DNA of 64,000 nt from Bimuria novae-zelandiae CBS 107.79 (Eukaryota > Ascomycota > Dothideomycetes > Pleosporales > Didymosphaeriaceae), in NCBI GenBank assembly GCA_010015655.1, contig ML976702.1:124001-188000 (forward strand). Reading direction: 5' to 3'. The notes beneath the pieces were generated by a model. The model ran no database searches, was not told the DNA's origin, and was given only the letters and a program-made list of their open reading frames with translations. The translations under genes and the position numbers were made by a program. Below, in pieces: positions 22,226 through 35,500 of the stretch (position 1 is its first letter; every line of letters starts with the position of its first letter).

Positions 22226-25200
22226 TCGACCACCAACATAACAACGCCACACCTACGCAACGCAACGATAATCACGCTACGCGACCACACTAACTACACG
22301 GCGTGGGTTACACAAATCTAGTCAAGATGCGTACTCTATCGTATCTGGAATTTACTAGATCCAAAATCAACGACTACGCCAAAACCTAAGCCAGTAATCC
22401 CACAAGCTCCAAAACTAGCTGACTACACTCTAGCCACTAGCATTACAACGCCAACGCGCATTTCCAAACTATCTACATTAGGTATTAAAGCCTTTAAAGA
22501 GGACCTTAAGTACTATAAGACGTTGCTCGAAGAATTTAAGAACAATTAACACGTATTTAAGAAGGAGCAGTTAAGCCTCCAGCAAATTATTATCTTTATA
22601 TAATTAATAGTTAGCTAGCATCTCTAAAGGACGTGCTGCCTACCTAATTAACTACTTAGATAGTAGATTATCAACCTTAAAGCTATAGTCGGCGTTAATA
22701 CGCTATTTAAATAAGAACGCGCACGCAACCGATATCACTCCTCCCTAAAGCTACCATAAACCGCGAATACATAGGATACATGGCTAGCAGAATACGATTA
22801 AGCAGCCACTAAAGCGGAGACGTACAAAGTCCTAGAATTAATACAGTTCAACGCTGTAGCAAAAGACTTCCTAAACGCTGTGAACAAAGTCGCTCCTACG
22901 TGGTCAACGACCTTTCAGGACAACGGACGGTTCACACCAGACATGACCAGGAAAGAAATAATAAAGCGTTTCCAAGAACACATAATGCTAAACCACCTAA
23001 TATCGCGAACAAAGCAGAGATCTGCCTTCGTAACGGGTGACTTATTAGAGCTTGGTAAAAGCGGCAAACCCGCCTAGAGCACACAAAGTGGGGACGCCTA
23101 CAGTGCTAAAACGTTATTATCCAGAAAACGGGGTAGACCTCGATATTAACGTACAGGCCAGTAGATGGTTGAGCAAGACTCCCCGCTGGACCTTTTAACC
23201 CCTGTTAAAGCAGGTGGGCGCCTGAAATCTATTAAAGCAGAAGGGCAGAAATGCCATGCATGTGGCATGTAGCACTCTATAAGAGACTGCTTCTATATGA
23301 ATCCAGCGAAAGCCCCAGAATAGTGGCAGCCAAATAAAAAGATCGAGGAACTTATCGCGCTGAAGCGAGAGTACGATCTAGAGTTCTAAGGACTTCTAAG
23401 AGGTTAAAGCAGGCCTAGAACCAGAACTCCACCTATAAAGAACTCTTATACTCTAACTCCAGAGATCACTAAACAGTGACTAAATGGTAGATAGATATCT
23501 ACTATACAAGCAGTATTTGCCGCGTCTTTTGGAATAAGTCGAATTAATTATCCACTGCGACGTTCATTTATCCTCGATTCTGGCTCAACCTGCCACATCA
23601 CGAACGATCCCGATCGGATATACGATTACCGACCGCCGGCACAAGGAGATTTTGTGTGGGCAGGCAATACATAAATATGGATTAAGGGGTATAGATTACT
23701 TATTATAAATCTACAACACGAATAGGGAGCTGAAAGATTAGTACTACACGATGTGGCCATTTGTCTAGACCTGTTATGTAACCTTGTCTCCTTCCGAGTG
23801 TTGAGACAGCAAGGATTCTGGTGGGATACCAAATCGGAACCCACCGCCCTTAAGAGACTAAATGGAACAACCATCGGAGAACTTTAAGAGATCTATAGGC
23901 AATAGGTACTAGAACACCAGCCCATGCACTACTTAGCTCATTACACACATACCCATAACTCTTGAACGCAGAGACGAAGTCAGAAAGTGTCAGCCCTACT
24001 CTGGCACAAGAGGCTTAGTCATCTAGGACCTGCGATAATCGAACACTTAGTGCAATAATCTGAGGGGGTGCGCGTTAAGGGAATCACAATAGTAGAGTGC
24101 AACTTATGTAGACAAGTAAAGATACAGAGGCAAATTAGCCACGCACTAAGGATTAATAAGTAAGGACCTAAAGAGAGGCTTGCTATTAATTTCTATTTAT
24201 ATAAACTGCAAACGTTTAACAAGGAGAAGAGCTAGATGCTTATTATAGACAAGTACTCGAAGTTCCAATAGGATTTCTACTTCACTAACAACCAAACGGC
24301 CAAGTTAATTATTAACGCACTAACGAACTTCTTCTAATTCCTTAAAAACTAATATAATATTACTCCGAAAATTATTAAATTAGATAATAAGATCACGACA
24401 GTCAAGCCCGAAGTTAAACGCTAGTTGCGAGGGCAAGGCATAGTTGTTAAGCCTTTAGCACTAGATACACAAGCTCAGAACGGGGGCGCTAAACGCTCAA
24501 GGGGTATAAACAAGGAGAAATCGCGCGCGATGCGCCTAGACGCGAACCTTCCATAAGAGCTCTGGCCAGAAATTACACGAGCCGGAGTATACCTATACAA
24601 TCGAACGCCAAACTACTCGAATAACTAGAAGACGCTATACGAGCTATTCTTCACACGTGCATCACTAGCAAATAGATTAATTACATTATTCAAGAAACCA
24701 AATCTAGCTCACTTAAAAGCCTATGGTTGCAAAGCGTTTGCAATAACGGATGATACACACAAAGGAAAGTCTCGACTACAGAGACTAGATCCAAAGGCAT
24801 GGATTGGATATCTGGTAGGATACCAATCATCCAATATCTATTAGATCTGGGTTCCCTTACTCGCAAAAGTCATCAGCACGCAGGACGTGATTTTCAACAA
24901 GAACACAATCTTTAATAGCAAAACTAAGGATCTCATAGATAATCTTATGCATAGCACACTAGACAAGATAGCGACGTATATCAAGACAATTAAGCTACCG
25001 CCACCTATGCACTAACTAGAAATTAAATCGTTTTACGAAGACGAAACCGTTAACCATAATACGAATAATAACAAAGAGCCAGATCCACCAGGCTACTACT
25101 AAGGACAGAAGATTAGGGATTACTACCTAACTCCGCTAATAATACCACCGCCTGCAGCCTTACTAGCGCAGTTAATAATTAGGGAAGTATTAAGCATTCC

Positions 25201-26905
25201 TGAAATTTAATTATTAAAGATAGTTCCCTAGGCGGCAGCCTTCATGGCAGGAACCGAAGCCAGGAACGTGGGCAAGTACAAAGAAGATCCAATTAACAAA
25301 GCAAGAATAAAGAGACTACTTGCAAAAGGCATTAAAATTCACTAATCACAATTACTACCTCCGCCCACATTTAAAACAAACCTTGACGAACACCCGATGG
25401 GAGAATTATTCAAGGAAGCACAACGATTACACCTAGACAGTTACAAAATCATGAAGTCATGGGTGGAAGTACTATACAAGACCGCAAAGGCGACGGGACA
25501 ACAGATCCTAGATTGCATGTGGGTGTATGTATACAAGTTTAATAAACACTACCAATTCATCAAGTGCAAAGCACGACTAGTAGTTAGAGGAGACTAACAA
25601 CGCAATATTACTTCTTAGGACACCTACGCAGTGACACTAGCAGGACGTTCCTTTTAACTGCTTATAGCTATCGCGGCTAAATATAATCTTAAACTAACAT
25701 AATACAACGTTACTAACGCATTTATGCACGCATCACTAGACAGAGAAGTATACATACAAATGCCACAATGGTATAGAAAACCCGGCACTATCTTAAAAGT
25801 TCAAAAAGCCTTATATGGACTAAGAATCTCTCCATTACTCTAGCAAAAGGAATTCACAGCGACGCTTACTTAACTTAGGTTCTAGAGTGTACCCTATAAG
25901 CGCTGCTATATAATTAAGGACGGGATTATTATTTTCTTCTACGTGGACGACATCATCCTTGCGTACTAAAAATCCAAAACCTACGAAGCGCAGCAAGCCG
26001 TAGAGCAACTTAAGAAGAAGTACTTAATAACAGGTAGAGAAAGCCTATAATAGTTCCTAGGGATTAAAGTAATTAGAGATTATTAGAAACAACTTATTTA
26101 ACTCTCCTAGGCTTCATACTGTGACAAAATTAGCCGCCTAATCGACGACCGAACAATCCGGCACGATACTCCAATAGCAATAGGGGAGCTTAAGCCAAAA
26201 GAAGGACTAGCTTCACCCTTAGAAATTAACAAGTATCAACGCAAGATTAGATTACTATTATATGCAGTTGTTAGCACGCGACCAGATATCGCCTTTACAA
26301 CCTCTTAACTAGCTAGATTCCTCGCGAATCCAGGACCAGAGCACCACCATGCTACCGACCGAGTCTTGTTATATCTTAACGACACGAAGTGGATAACGCT
26401 CTAAGTTAGTAGAGGTAATTCCTTACAAGTAGCTAGTAACGCCTTATTCGCCGACAATACACTAGACCGCAAGAGCTTACAAAGATATACTATTAAACTA
26501 TTTAATAGACTTATTGCGTGGAGAGCCAGCAAACAGGAGACTGTTATAACATTAACCACAAAAGCCAAACTCCTGGCACTTTTACAAGTGGCCAAAGAAG
26601 CTATCTTCACGTCTCGCTTAATTAAAGAGCTGAGGGTTCAATTACCTAGCCCGACAATTACGATTAAATGCGATAACCAGCAGACTATTAGACTAGTAAC
26701 CTAGGAAGTTTCTAAGCTACAAACCAAGTTATAGCATGTGGATATCCACAATTACTAGCTCCGACAGGAAGTCATGGGCGGCAGAATTAATATAAAGTAC
26801 ACACAATCTAAAGATATAATTGTAGATAGCCTTACAAAGACACTCCCAGTAAACAAGTGGCCAGCCTTTTTGGACCATTTAGGACTGGTAGAGATAAGAG
26901 ATTAA
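22226..26905 (+). pseudogene. gag-pol polyprotein of copia D
   Basis: Plus-strand Copia polyprotein. Gag: 22880-23077 is the longest clean piece, followed by a zinc knuckle near 23250-23300 (CHACGM.HSIRDCF). Protease at about 23570-23610 (FILDSGSTCHITND, catalytic DSG kept). GAG-pre-integrase/integrase from about 24000 (HKRLSHLGPAIIEHL). RT from about 25390 (25397-25597 open; catalytic box FYVDDIILAY near 25936-25965 intact). RNase H about 26400-26890 (ADNTLDRKSLQRY; KCDNQQTIRL; DSLTKTLPV). Numerous TAG/TAA, mostly at Gln or Trp sites, make it non-functional even though the protease and RT active-site residues survive. Confidence 0.92.
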
Positions 26906-27021
26906 AAGGTAGCACGTAAAGCACCTCTAGAGGAGATTTAAGATTAATTTAACGACCTCTCCTTTATATAACCTTAGCATGTGTAGCTTAAATCAATAGA
27001 TTGCTCTAAGCTAAAGTGGTG

Positions 27022-27230
27022 TGTTAGATTATATATAGTAGAGAACCTAGGCTAGAAGAGGTCAGGGGCTATTGCACATAACGCACAGACAGGAACTTTA
27101 AACAAGAGGCGTCAACCAGCTTCAGAAGAAAAAACATCGAATCCATCAACATAATCACTTCTTGATCAGACCCCATACTGTGACACACAGACAATTATCA
27201 TCCATCCTTAATAACCTGAAAAATCTGACA
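27022..27230 (+). repeat. 3' LTR of copia D
   Basis: 209 bp. Begins TGTTAGATTATATATAGTAG and ends AAATCTGACA, followed by the ACTAT duplication. Confidence 0.95.
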
Positions 27231-30200
27231 ACTATAGGATAGCCGCGCGAACCTTAATTTTTAGCTAGTTATATTTAATTATTTTATTATTTTCTGCGCG
27301 TAGTACTACGTTCTATAGATTAGGTTTATTTTTTATAAGATTTAATCTTTTACTTAAGGTATCTACCGTGCCGTTAAGTATTCCTAGTTAATAATATATA
27401 GTAAAGTTGAAGTTCACTAGGAACTTTGTCTATTATACTTATTATTTATTAAGCCTCTTTATTAATATCAAGCTAGTAAAATTTTAGTAGTCTATTTACA
27501 CCTCTATCTTAAAACGCGCTCTTATAAGCTAGGCTTCTTATTATTTAAAGGCGTTTACTATTCCTAGTAGCTCCTTATTATAAATATTATAATTACGTTC
27601 TACTACTAAGAACTTTCTAGAATAGAAGAACACTAGTCTCTATTTTTCGTTATTACACTACTATAAGTGGATTACTCCTAGTGCGTATTCTAATATATCT
27701 ATTTTAACTCTCGTAGATTTCTATAGATCATGCATTTGTAAGAGGAGTACTAAAAAAGAGCTTTTTAAGCTTCTTAAAACTTTTTACTGTACTTTTTTTT
27801 TTTACTTAAATTCTACTTTCTGTTTAGTAATCTCTATTAAGGCTATCGTGACCTTAGAACATTCCTTAATAAACCTTTAGTAGAAATTAGTAAATTTTAG
27901 AAAAGATTAGACGTTCCTTACTAACTTAGATTATAATTATTTTTATACTATAAATATCTTCTTTACGTCTATTTTACCGCCTTCTTTTAAGATTATAAAT
28001 TTAAGATATGCTGTCTTTTTTATACGAAATTTACACTTATTTACGTAAAGGAGTAGTTAATATTTCTTTATCTTGGCTAACACCTTTTTTACGTACTATA
28101 TATACTCCTTACGCGTGCCTCCTAAATATATTAAAATCTTGTCTAGATACACTGTGTTAAATACGTCCAGGTATTCGTGCAATACCTTATTTACTACTAC
28201 CTAAAACGTGACTAGGGCATTCGTTAGTCTTATAGTCATAACTATAAATTTAAATAAACTATATCGTGTTTAAATGCTATTATCTATTCGTGTCTCTTAA
28301 CTATACCTATCTAATAGAACCTATCCTCGTATATTAAATTTTGTAAACCACTTAGCTCCTTCAAGTTAATTTATAAGCTCTATTATTAGTAATACGGGGT
28401 ATAAATTCTATATTGTCTTATTATTTAGCTATTTAAAGTTTATATATACTTATAGTATTTTATCTTTCTTTAGTACAAATAGTATAGTAAAAGCTATTAA
28501 TCTTTTACTTAATTATATAAAATTTCTTTTTAAGTTCTTCTTTAACTATTCTACTAATTCTTCTTATTAATTTTATAATAATAATTATAGTTATTTAGGG
28601 TGCAGCTTTGTACCTTTCTATAGGTAGATCTTATAATCCTATTCCTAGTGTTTCGGGAGTGTTTCGCTATCTTACTTATAAAATAACTCTACAAAATCTT
28701 CGTACTCCTTAGGTATAGACAGAGTTTCTTGCCCCTCCTTCTAGAGTTCACTCTTCCTTATCTATATAACTTCTACTACCTAAGGGTCCTTCTTATAAAT
28801 CCTCGCGATCTTATGAGGTAATATTTCATAATTATTAATTTCTTATTTGTTCCCTTTCTAAGAGGTGTGTACTAAACCTTTAGGCTTACTTATTTTAATT
28901 ATTATATACTAATAACCCTTATTATAAATTTTTAACTACGTATTCTCTTTCTCTACTACTTAATAACAGGATTATATTATAATAGCTAATTGTAACTAAT
29001 AATTACTTTTAAGCTTCTAAAATTTATTATTATAAAGCTATATTAGCTCTAGAGTCTATCTAGACTAATAGGTAATAGCATTATTTTAAGGTATAGCTAG
29101 CCTTTGCTATATCCTTAGGATATCGTCCTATTTACTATTTTTACTTATATAAGTATTTCTTTATTCCTATATAGCAGGTCGTACTTTTCTACTACCTTAA
29201 AAGATATTAGATATTTAGGTACTCTAGGGTCTATTAGCGCTATTACTTAGTAATTACTAATTATAACTTCTTCAGTTAAGTATAAGCTATCCATGCCTAT
29301 TCTTGCCTTTTTTATCCTTATAGTTGCGCTTCTTATAATGTACGTCGTCCTGTACCACGCCCCCGTACATCTCCAAAAGGAACGAGTAACCATAGCTATC
29401 GTTACAAGGCATAGGATAGTATATATAGGCATCTTGACACTTCTACTAGTAAGGTCTTTTATCTAGTAGCGTCCTAATTTTCTAATTGATTATTAGTCTT
29501 CTTAGTATTATTCTAAAAAGCTTTTACTTTTTTATTCTAAGTTTACGTAGCTTTTTCTATGCTAGTATTGGTTTTTACCTTTCTTTATTACTTTTAGTAA
29601 AGCGCTTTGTAGGTGCTCTTAGAATCCCTAATTTACTAAACCTCTTTTTTCTTTTAGGTTTCTCTATGTCATCTACATCCCGCAACTAGACACTCTTAAG
29701 ATTTTAGATTTTTATATAGTAGTGTTATTTCTAGTGCTGCTATCTGTTCTTTTTAATATAGGTAAGCTAGGCAATCCCTATTATAATCTTGCTATTTAAT
29801 TTATTATAGGTAACTAGGACTTATGTCCTTTATCTATTAGCTTTCTATAATTACTATTAATCCTAGGTTTATGCCTTTAAGGTACTAGCCTATAGCTTTC
29901 TTATATACCTTATGCATTTAGTATTTATGATTAAAGTACTTTTACTAGCCTAATTCCTTATAGTAACGTGCCTATTTGTCTAAAAATATTTATAGTAGTT
30001 TATTATTAGCTTGTAATTATTAATAAACTCATAGTTAAGAGTTCTTAGTAATATTACTACTTATACCTTCTTTATTTAATACAGTTAGTTATATTTCTCG
30101 TTACAGAGGAACTAGGCTACCCATTTATATTACTCTTAAATTTTAATCTACTATTCTAGTACTAGTACGTTTCCTTAATATTTTATAGTAAATTTATAAA

Positions 30201-31299
30201 TTGCTGTAGGTCTTAGTCCTTTAAGTTTATTTTTTTTACGTGTATTCCTAAGGCGTATATATTTAGCTATTATATATCTAGCACTTTTCTTCTAATAGTT
30301 AAAGAAAGACTTAATACTCTAGTACTATTCTTTATTCTATTTCTTTTAGTTTCTCTAGAACCTTAAGTTTTATATTACAAACTTTATCTTTATTAGTTTT
30401 TAGTAGTATAATTATTGGTGCCTGTAACGTAGCTAGTATTACTTAGATAATCTAAGCTCATTCACTCTATTCTTTATTATTCTTTAAATAATTCCTTTAG
30501 AAGTAACCTTATTCTTTAAATCCTAAGCATACTTTCTTATCGAAGCGTTATTTTTATTCTTAATTGGATAGTCTATTATTATGGTCCTTTTACCACTTCC
30601 TTGGTTTCTATTCTTAGGCTTTATTAGCTATTATGATGTCTCTATCGTGGTCCGTTTACAGTTTTTAAATTTTCTTAATATTAAGTTAGATGTAGTAGCC
30701 TTCTTGCTTTTCTAACTATTATTTATAAAATTTATTATTAATCTATATAGCTAGTTTTACGAGTTATTCTAGGTTATCTACCTTATTATAATACGTAAGC
30801 TTATCTTTAACGCTTTCTTTTAGCCTATTATAGTAAGATACTTAAAGTAGGGCGTTGTTTTAGTTAATTTTAGCTTATAAGCATCTAAACTTAGCTATAT
30901 AGATACTCGCTAATTTAGTTTATTTTAGCCTTTATATCCTGCGTTTATCTTAATATTCCTTATTAACTTTTTTAAATATAATTTATATTTATTCTTTACA
31001 GGATGCCTACTCCTTAAATACCTTTATAGTTTAATTATTATATTTTAAGATGTTGTCTTCGTTCTCTAAATAATTCTTAATAAGGGATTAAAGCTACTTA
31101 GCTGTCATGCCCTTTATATGCCTGCTAGCTATAAGAATTTTAGATTATTTAGTTTTAAAGATAACTTTTTTATAGTAGTAATAGAGTTTTATATTTATAA
31201 GAAATATTTGAAGTCCTTTATATTTTACGTACATGCATAGCGAGTTAATTAGTTAAGCGAGTTAATTACTCTGCTAAGATCCCACCGAAATATACTACT

Positions 31300-32345
31300 A
31301 GCAGTAGTACAACGCGATGTCTTAACTATATAATTAATTACCTAAGTTAAAAGAAACTTGTATATAGCTTATAATTTAAGCTATTTAATAAAACGCGTTA
31401 CTTTCTTAGCGACCCGCTATAGCTATCTATAACGTCTTTTAATTAATACTAAGTAACTAACGCGCTAAACTAACCTTTAAACGCAATTACACGCCTAACT
31501 TAATAAAACTTACTTAGATAAAGAAGTAGGTACTTCTCTAGCATATTCTTAACGGAGTCGACTGAGGATTTCTGCCCTAACTTGTCGCTATTAAAGATAT
31601 AGCTAATTCTTTACTAGCTAAGTACTATTATAACCTTATTATCTAAAGGTAGGCAATATACTTTATAAAGCGCTATTTAGAGCTTTAAGTTAAGTTTAAT
31701 TAAAAGTATAACTACTAGAGAGCCCTCTGTAAGGATCCTAAGGTTATACAGGGCTAGTTCCAGCTTGTGGAGAATACTAAAGCCAAGCATGGTATCCTTA
31801 ACGAAGATACTTATAACTTTAATAACTCTAGCTTTATAATAGGTATAATTTTAACTAAAGTAATTATTATAGGCATTAAGAGTTAGGACAAATTAAAGAG
31901 CATTTAGTAAGGTAATTTAGAGTAAATAATAATTATTAATGGTATTAATGCGATAGACTGGACGATCCCGCCCTTTTTTATTTTCTAGGGTAAGCACCAC
32001 CTCTCTACCTAGTATAAGAAAATGGATCTACCTTATAACTAGGTTATTATAGACTTTAAGAATAGCTAGATAATAAATAAGCTTAGTCTATAGTAGCTAA
32101 AGCACTTTAATAAGTATATAAAAAGGTGTATTATTAGTATAGCACGTTTACTTATTATTAATAGCTATAAAAGCTATATTTTACTTAAATTTTAGTAGTA
32201 CTATAAAAATAATAAGATTATTACCCACTGCATGCTTCTATATTTGTCGTACCTCTTATAGCTACTTAATATAGGATGTTTCTCGCCTTTAAAGAAGGCG
32301 TATAGGCGCTAAGCGAAGGATCTAATACGCAACTATATTACGTAT
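31300..32345 (+). pseudogene. pogo G transposase, N-terminal and DDE part
   Basis: From about 31950 the plus-strand frame reads IPPFFIF.GKHHLST.Y, then SL.QLKHFNKYIKRCIIS, then RLLIINSYKSYILLKF and KNNKIITHCMLLYLSYLL. These are the conserved DDE_1 blocks of Fot1/pogo transposases; the second Asp (normally LILDGHxSH) has become Asn and the His residues Tyr through RIP. The N-terminal half (31300-31950) is too degraded to assign motifs and needs frame changes. The frame runs directly into copia E at 32345 within the conserved LIRNHITHIT region and resumes at 37555. Confidence 0.8.
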
Positions 32346-32521
32346 TGTCAGATAAAAAGCATATCAAGTTCGGAGGATCAGGGGTAGCCCGAAAAAGGCC
32401 GGGGATTAACCGAGAACACACAGAACCTGCCAAGGGAACCCCGTAGACAGGCAGAACAACCTAATACATTAATTTAACCCCCTAAATTATTAGGATATCT
32501 ATTAAGACGTAACATCTAATA
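32346..32521 (+). repeat. 5' LTR of copia E
   Basis: 176 bp. The first ~116 bp differ from the 3' LTR at about three positions, but the last ~60 bp carry about ten C-to-T or G-to-A changes, marking where RIP starts. Confidence 0.94.
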
Positions 32522-32539
32522 ATTAAGAGTCTCACTGCC
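32522..32539 (+). promoter_or_regulatory. Candidate primer-binding site of copia E
   Basis: ATTAAGAGTCTCACTGCC immediately after the 5' LTR, identical to the same position in copia D. Confidence 0.45.
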
Positions 32540-35500
32540 TTAACAAGAGCAAAAATAGCAACCTAAAACCTAAATTAAACTAACGGAACGATTATTCTTC
32601 GCGATAATACTAAATACTATAGCTAGCTTAACTAACTACAAGCCCGCTGCGTCGCATACAATATATAGGCGCAAGTCGACCCCGATTTAGTAATTACCCC
32701 ACTCACGGAGCCATTTGAGCCCGAGCTACCCAAGACGGCAGACTATACGCCAGCCACAACCCTTCCAGACGGCGTCTTACTATTAAGACCATCCGAACTT
32801 TCGTCCGCTGGACTAAAGAGCTACAAAAAGGATTTAGACCTCTATAAACTCTGGATAGAGAAATACAAGATGCAGTATATAAAGTATAAGACCAAAGTCG
32901 CAAGTTTATAGTAGATTATAGTGTTTATCCAGTTATTAGTAGCACTGCATCTACAACGCACTTGCTATCTCCTAGATACTACTATTAAAGAATAGATTAT
33001 AAAGCTAAAAGCAAAAGTAAGAGTTACCTCTAAGTTCAAATAAGAGCAAGCGCGACAGCGATACTATAGCTTGTTAAAGCCTCTACGCATAGTAAATAAC
33101 TAGGATATATAGCTTACTAAATACGATTATGCCGCAATAGAGGCCGAGACACTAAACGTGTCTAATACTACATAATTTAATCCTGTGGCTATAGACTTTA
33201 TATTAGTAGTAAATAAGATAGCTCTAGTATAGGCTGCAACCTTCTAATTAAATAGAAAGGACCTACCTAGCATGGACCAAAAGGACATAATAGGACGTTT
33301 CTGAGAATATATAATGCTAAATTATCTAATAACGCGAAATAGAAGCCAAAAGGCAGCGTTTGCAACGGAAGACTTATCTTATCTCGCTAAAAGTAGCTAA
33401 GCTACCTAGAGCATGCAAGGGGATCCCTAATATATAAAAACGGGAAACTCTTAGGGTACAAAACGGGGTAGACCCTAACATTAACGTATAGCTATAAAGG
33501 ATAATGATCGTGCACCTTTAAGCTCTTTAAACCCTTAATAAGGTAGTGGTAACTCCGCTAAAGCGGACGCTAATTATAGTAAACCTGCTAAAGTAGGCAC
33601 TAATAAAACCGCCAAGTGCCTAGCCTGCGATATAAGACACCCTATTAGGGAATGCTTCTATCTCTACCTAGACAAAGCACTAGAATAGTAGGAGCCAAAC
33701 CTAAGAATAGCTAAATACGTTACTCTGAAACAAGAGCACGATGCCGATTTTCAAAGTCTACTAAAAGCTTAAAGTAGACCTAGAACTAAGACTTTATCCT
33801 TTAAGAATTCCTATACCCTAACTCTAGAGATTACTAATTAGTAACTAAATAAAAGATAGATTTTAAAGGTGCAAGCCGCCTATTCTGCGACCTTTACTAT
33901 AAACTAATTTAACTATCCTCTTTGGCGTTCTTTTATCCTTGACTCGGGCTCGACGTGCCACATCACGAACGACCCTAACTAGATTTAGAACTATTAGCTA
34001 CCTACATAAGGCGACTTTATATGGGCAGGCGACACTTAAATCTAGGTAAAGGGATACAGAACTGTTATCTTAAACTTAAAACATAAATAAGGAGCTAAAA
34101 GACTAGTACTATATAACGTAGCAATATGCCTAGACATGCTATATAACCTAGTCTCCTTCCAAGTGCTAAGGCAAAAGGGATTCTAGTAGGATACCTAATT
34201 AGAGCCCACTGCCCTAAAGCGACTAAATGGAACAACTATTAGAGAGCTTACTAAAATTTATAGATAATAGGTATTAGAACACTAACCCGTGCACTATATA
34301 GCGCACTATACGCATTCCTATAATTCTTAAACGCAACGATGACCTTAAAGAGCATTAGCCCTCCTATAGTATAAAAGGCTTGGTTATCCAGGACCCGCCG
34401 TAATCGAGCACCTAGTGCAGCGAGCTAAGGGGGTACGCGTTAAGGGAATTACAATAGTAGAGTGTAACTCATGTAGAAGAGTAAAGATATAAAGGCAGAT
34501 AAGCTACGTACCTAGGATTAATAAGCAAGGACCCGCAGAAAGGCTTTCTATTAATTTCTACACCTACGAATCACTATCGTTTAACAAAGAGAAGAGCCAG
34601 ATACTTATTATAAATAGATATTCTAGTCTCTAATAGGACTTCTACTTCACAGATAACCGAACGGCAAGGTTAATTATTAAGACATTAACAATCTTCTTTA
34701 GATTTCTTAAGAACTAATATAACATCACTCTAAAAGTTATTAAAACGGACAATAAGATTACTACAGTCAAACCCGAAGTTAAGTAGTGGCTGAAAAGCCT
34801 AGGCATAATCATCGAGCCTTTAGCACTAAACACGTAAGCTTAAAATAGTGGCGCTAAACGCTTAAGAGGCGTAAATAAAGAAAAATCTCGCGCAATGCGT
34901 CTAGACGCAAACCTTCTATAAGAACTCTAGCCTAAAATTACAAGAGCTAGAGTGTATCTATATAATTAAATACTAAACTACACGAACAACTAGAAAACAC
35001 TATACGAGATATTCTTCACACGAGTATCACTAGCTAATAAGATTATTACGTCTATTAAGAAACTAAACTTAGCCTACCTAAAGGCGTATGGATGCAAAGC
35101 ATTCGCTATAATAGACAATACCTACTATAAAAAATTAAGACTATAACAACTCAACCCCAAAGCATAGATTAGATACCTTATCGGATACCGGTTATTAAAC
35201 ATTTACTAAATATAGATACTAACGCTGGCTAAGGTCATTAGCACGCGAGACGTCGTATTTAATAAAAATATAATCTTTAATAGGAAGATAGAGGATTTAA
35301 TAGACAACATTATGCACAATACGCTGGCCGAGATAGCTATATATATTAAGACAATTAAGCTACCACCACTAGTGCACCAACCAGAAACCAAATTATTCTA
35401 TAAATACAATATCGCAGAAAACGAATCACCTATAGAAGACGAAGTAGACCTACCGGGCTACTATCAAGGAAGGAAGATTAGAGATTACTACCTAATACTA

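Larger units (their letters stand above)
21999..27230 (+). mobile_element. Ty1/Copia retrotransposon D
   Basis: 5,232 bp, two 209-bp LTRs (TGTCAGATTA...AAATCTAACA / TGTTAGATTA...AAATCTGACA) and a perfect 5-bp duplication ACTAT (21994-21998, 27231-27235). Plus-strand gag-pol in Copia order, RIP-mutated with many TAG/TAA. Inserted in gypsy C integrase sequence. Confidence 0.95.
20507..31226 (-). pseudogene. gag-pol remnants of gypsy C (split by nested elements)
   Basis: Minus-strand similarity to gypsy A can be followed piecewise: integrase about 20540-21173 and 21635-21998, RNase H/RT from 27236 (RT region near 28150-28300), and protease through gag up to 31226, where pogo G interrupts. Base composition is extremely AT-rich and no frame longer than a few dozen codons survives. 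A 61-codon minus-strand frame at 29247-29432 and a 67-codon plus-strand frame at 29486-29689 are chance openings in this degraded DNA. The remaining gag start lies at 38275-38316 and 40513-40703. No other gene is hidden here that I can see. Confidence 0.72.

Noticed and set aside
29247..29689. Short ORFs with hydrophobic products in gypsy C.
   Set aside because: AT-rich DNA yields Leu/Ile/Phe-rich frames by chance. Both fall within degraded gypsy pol.
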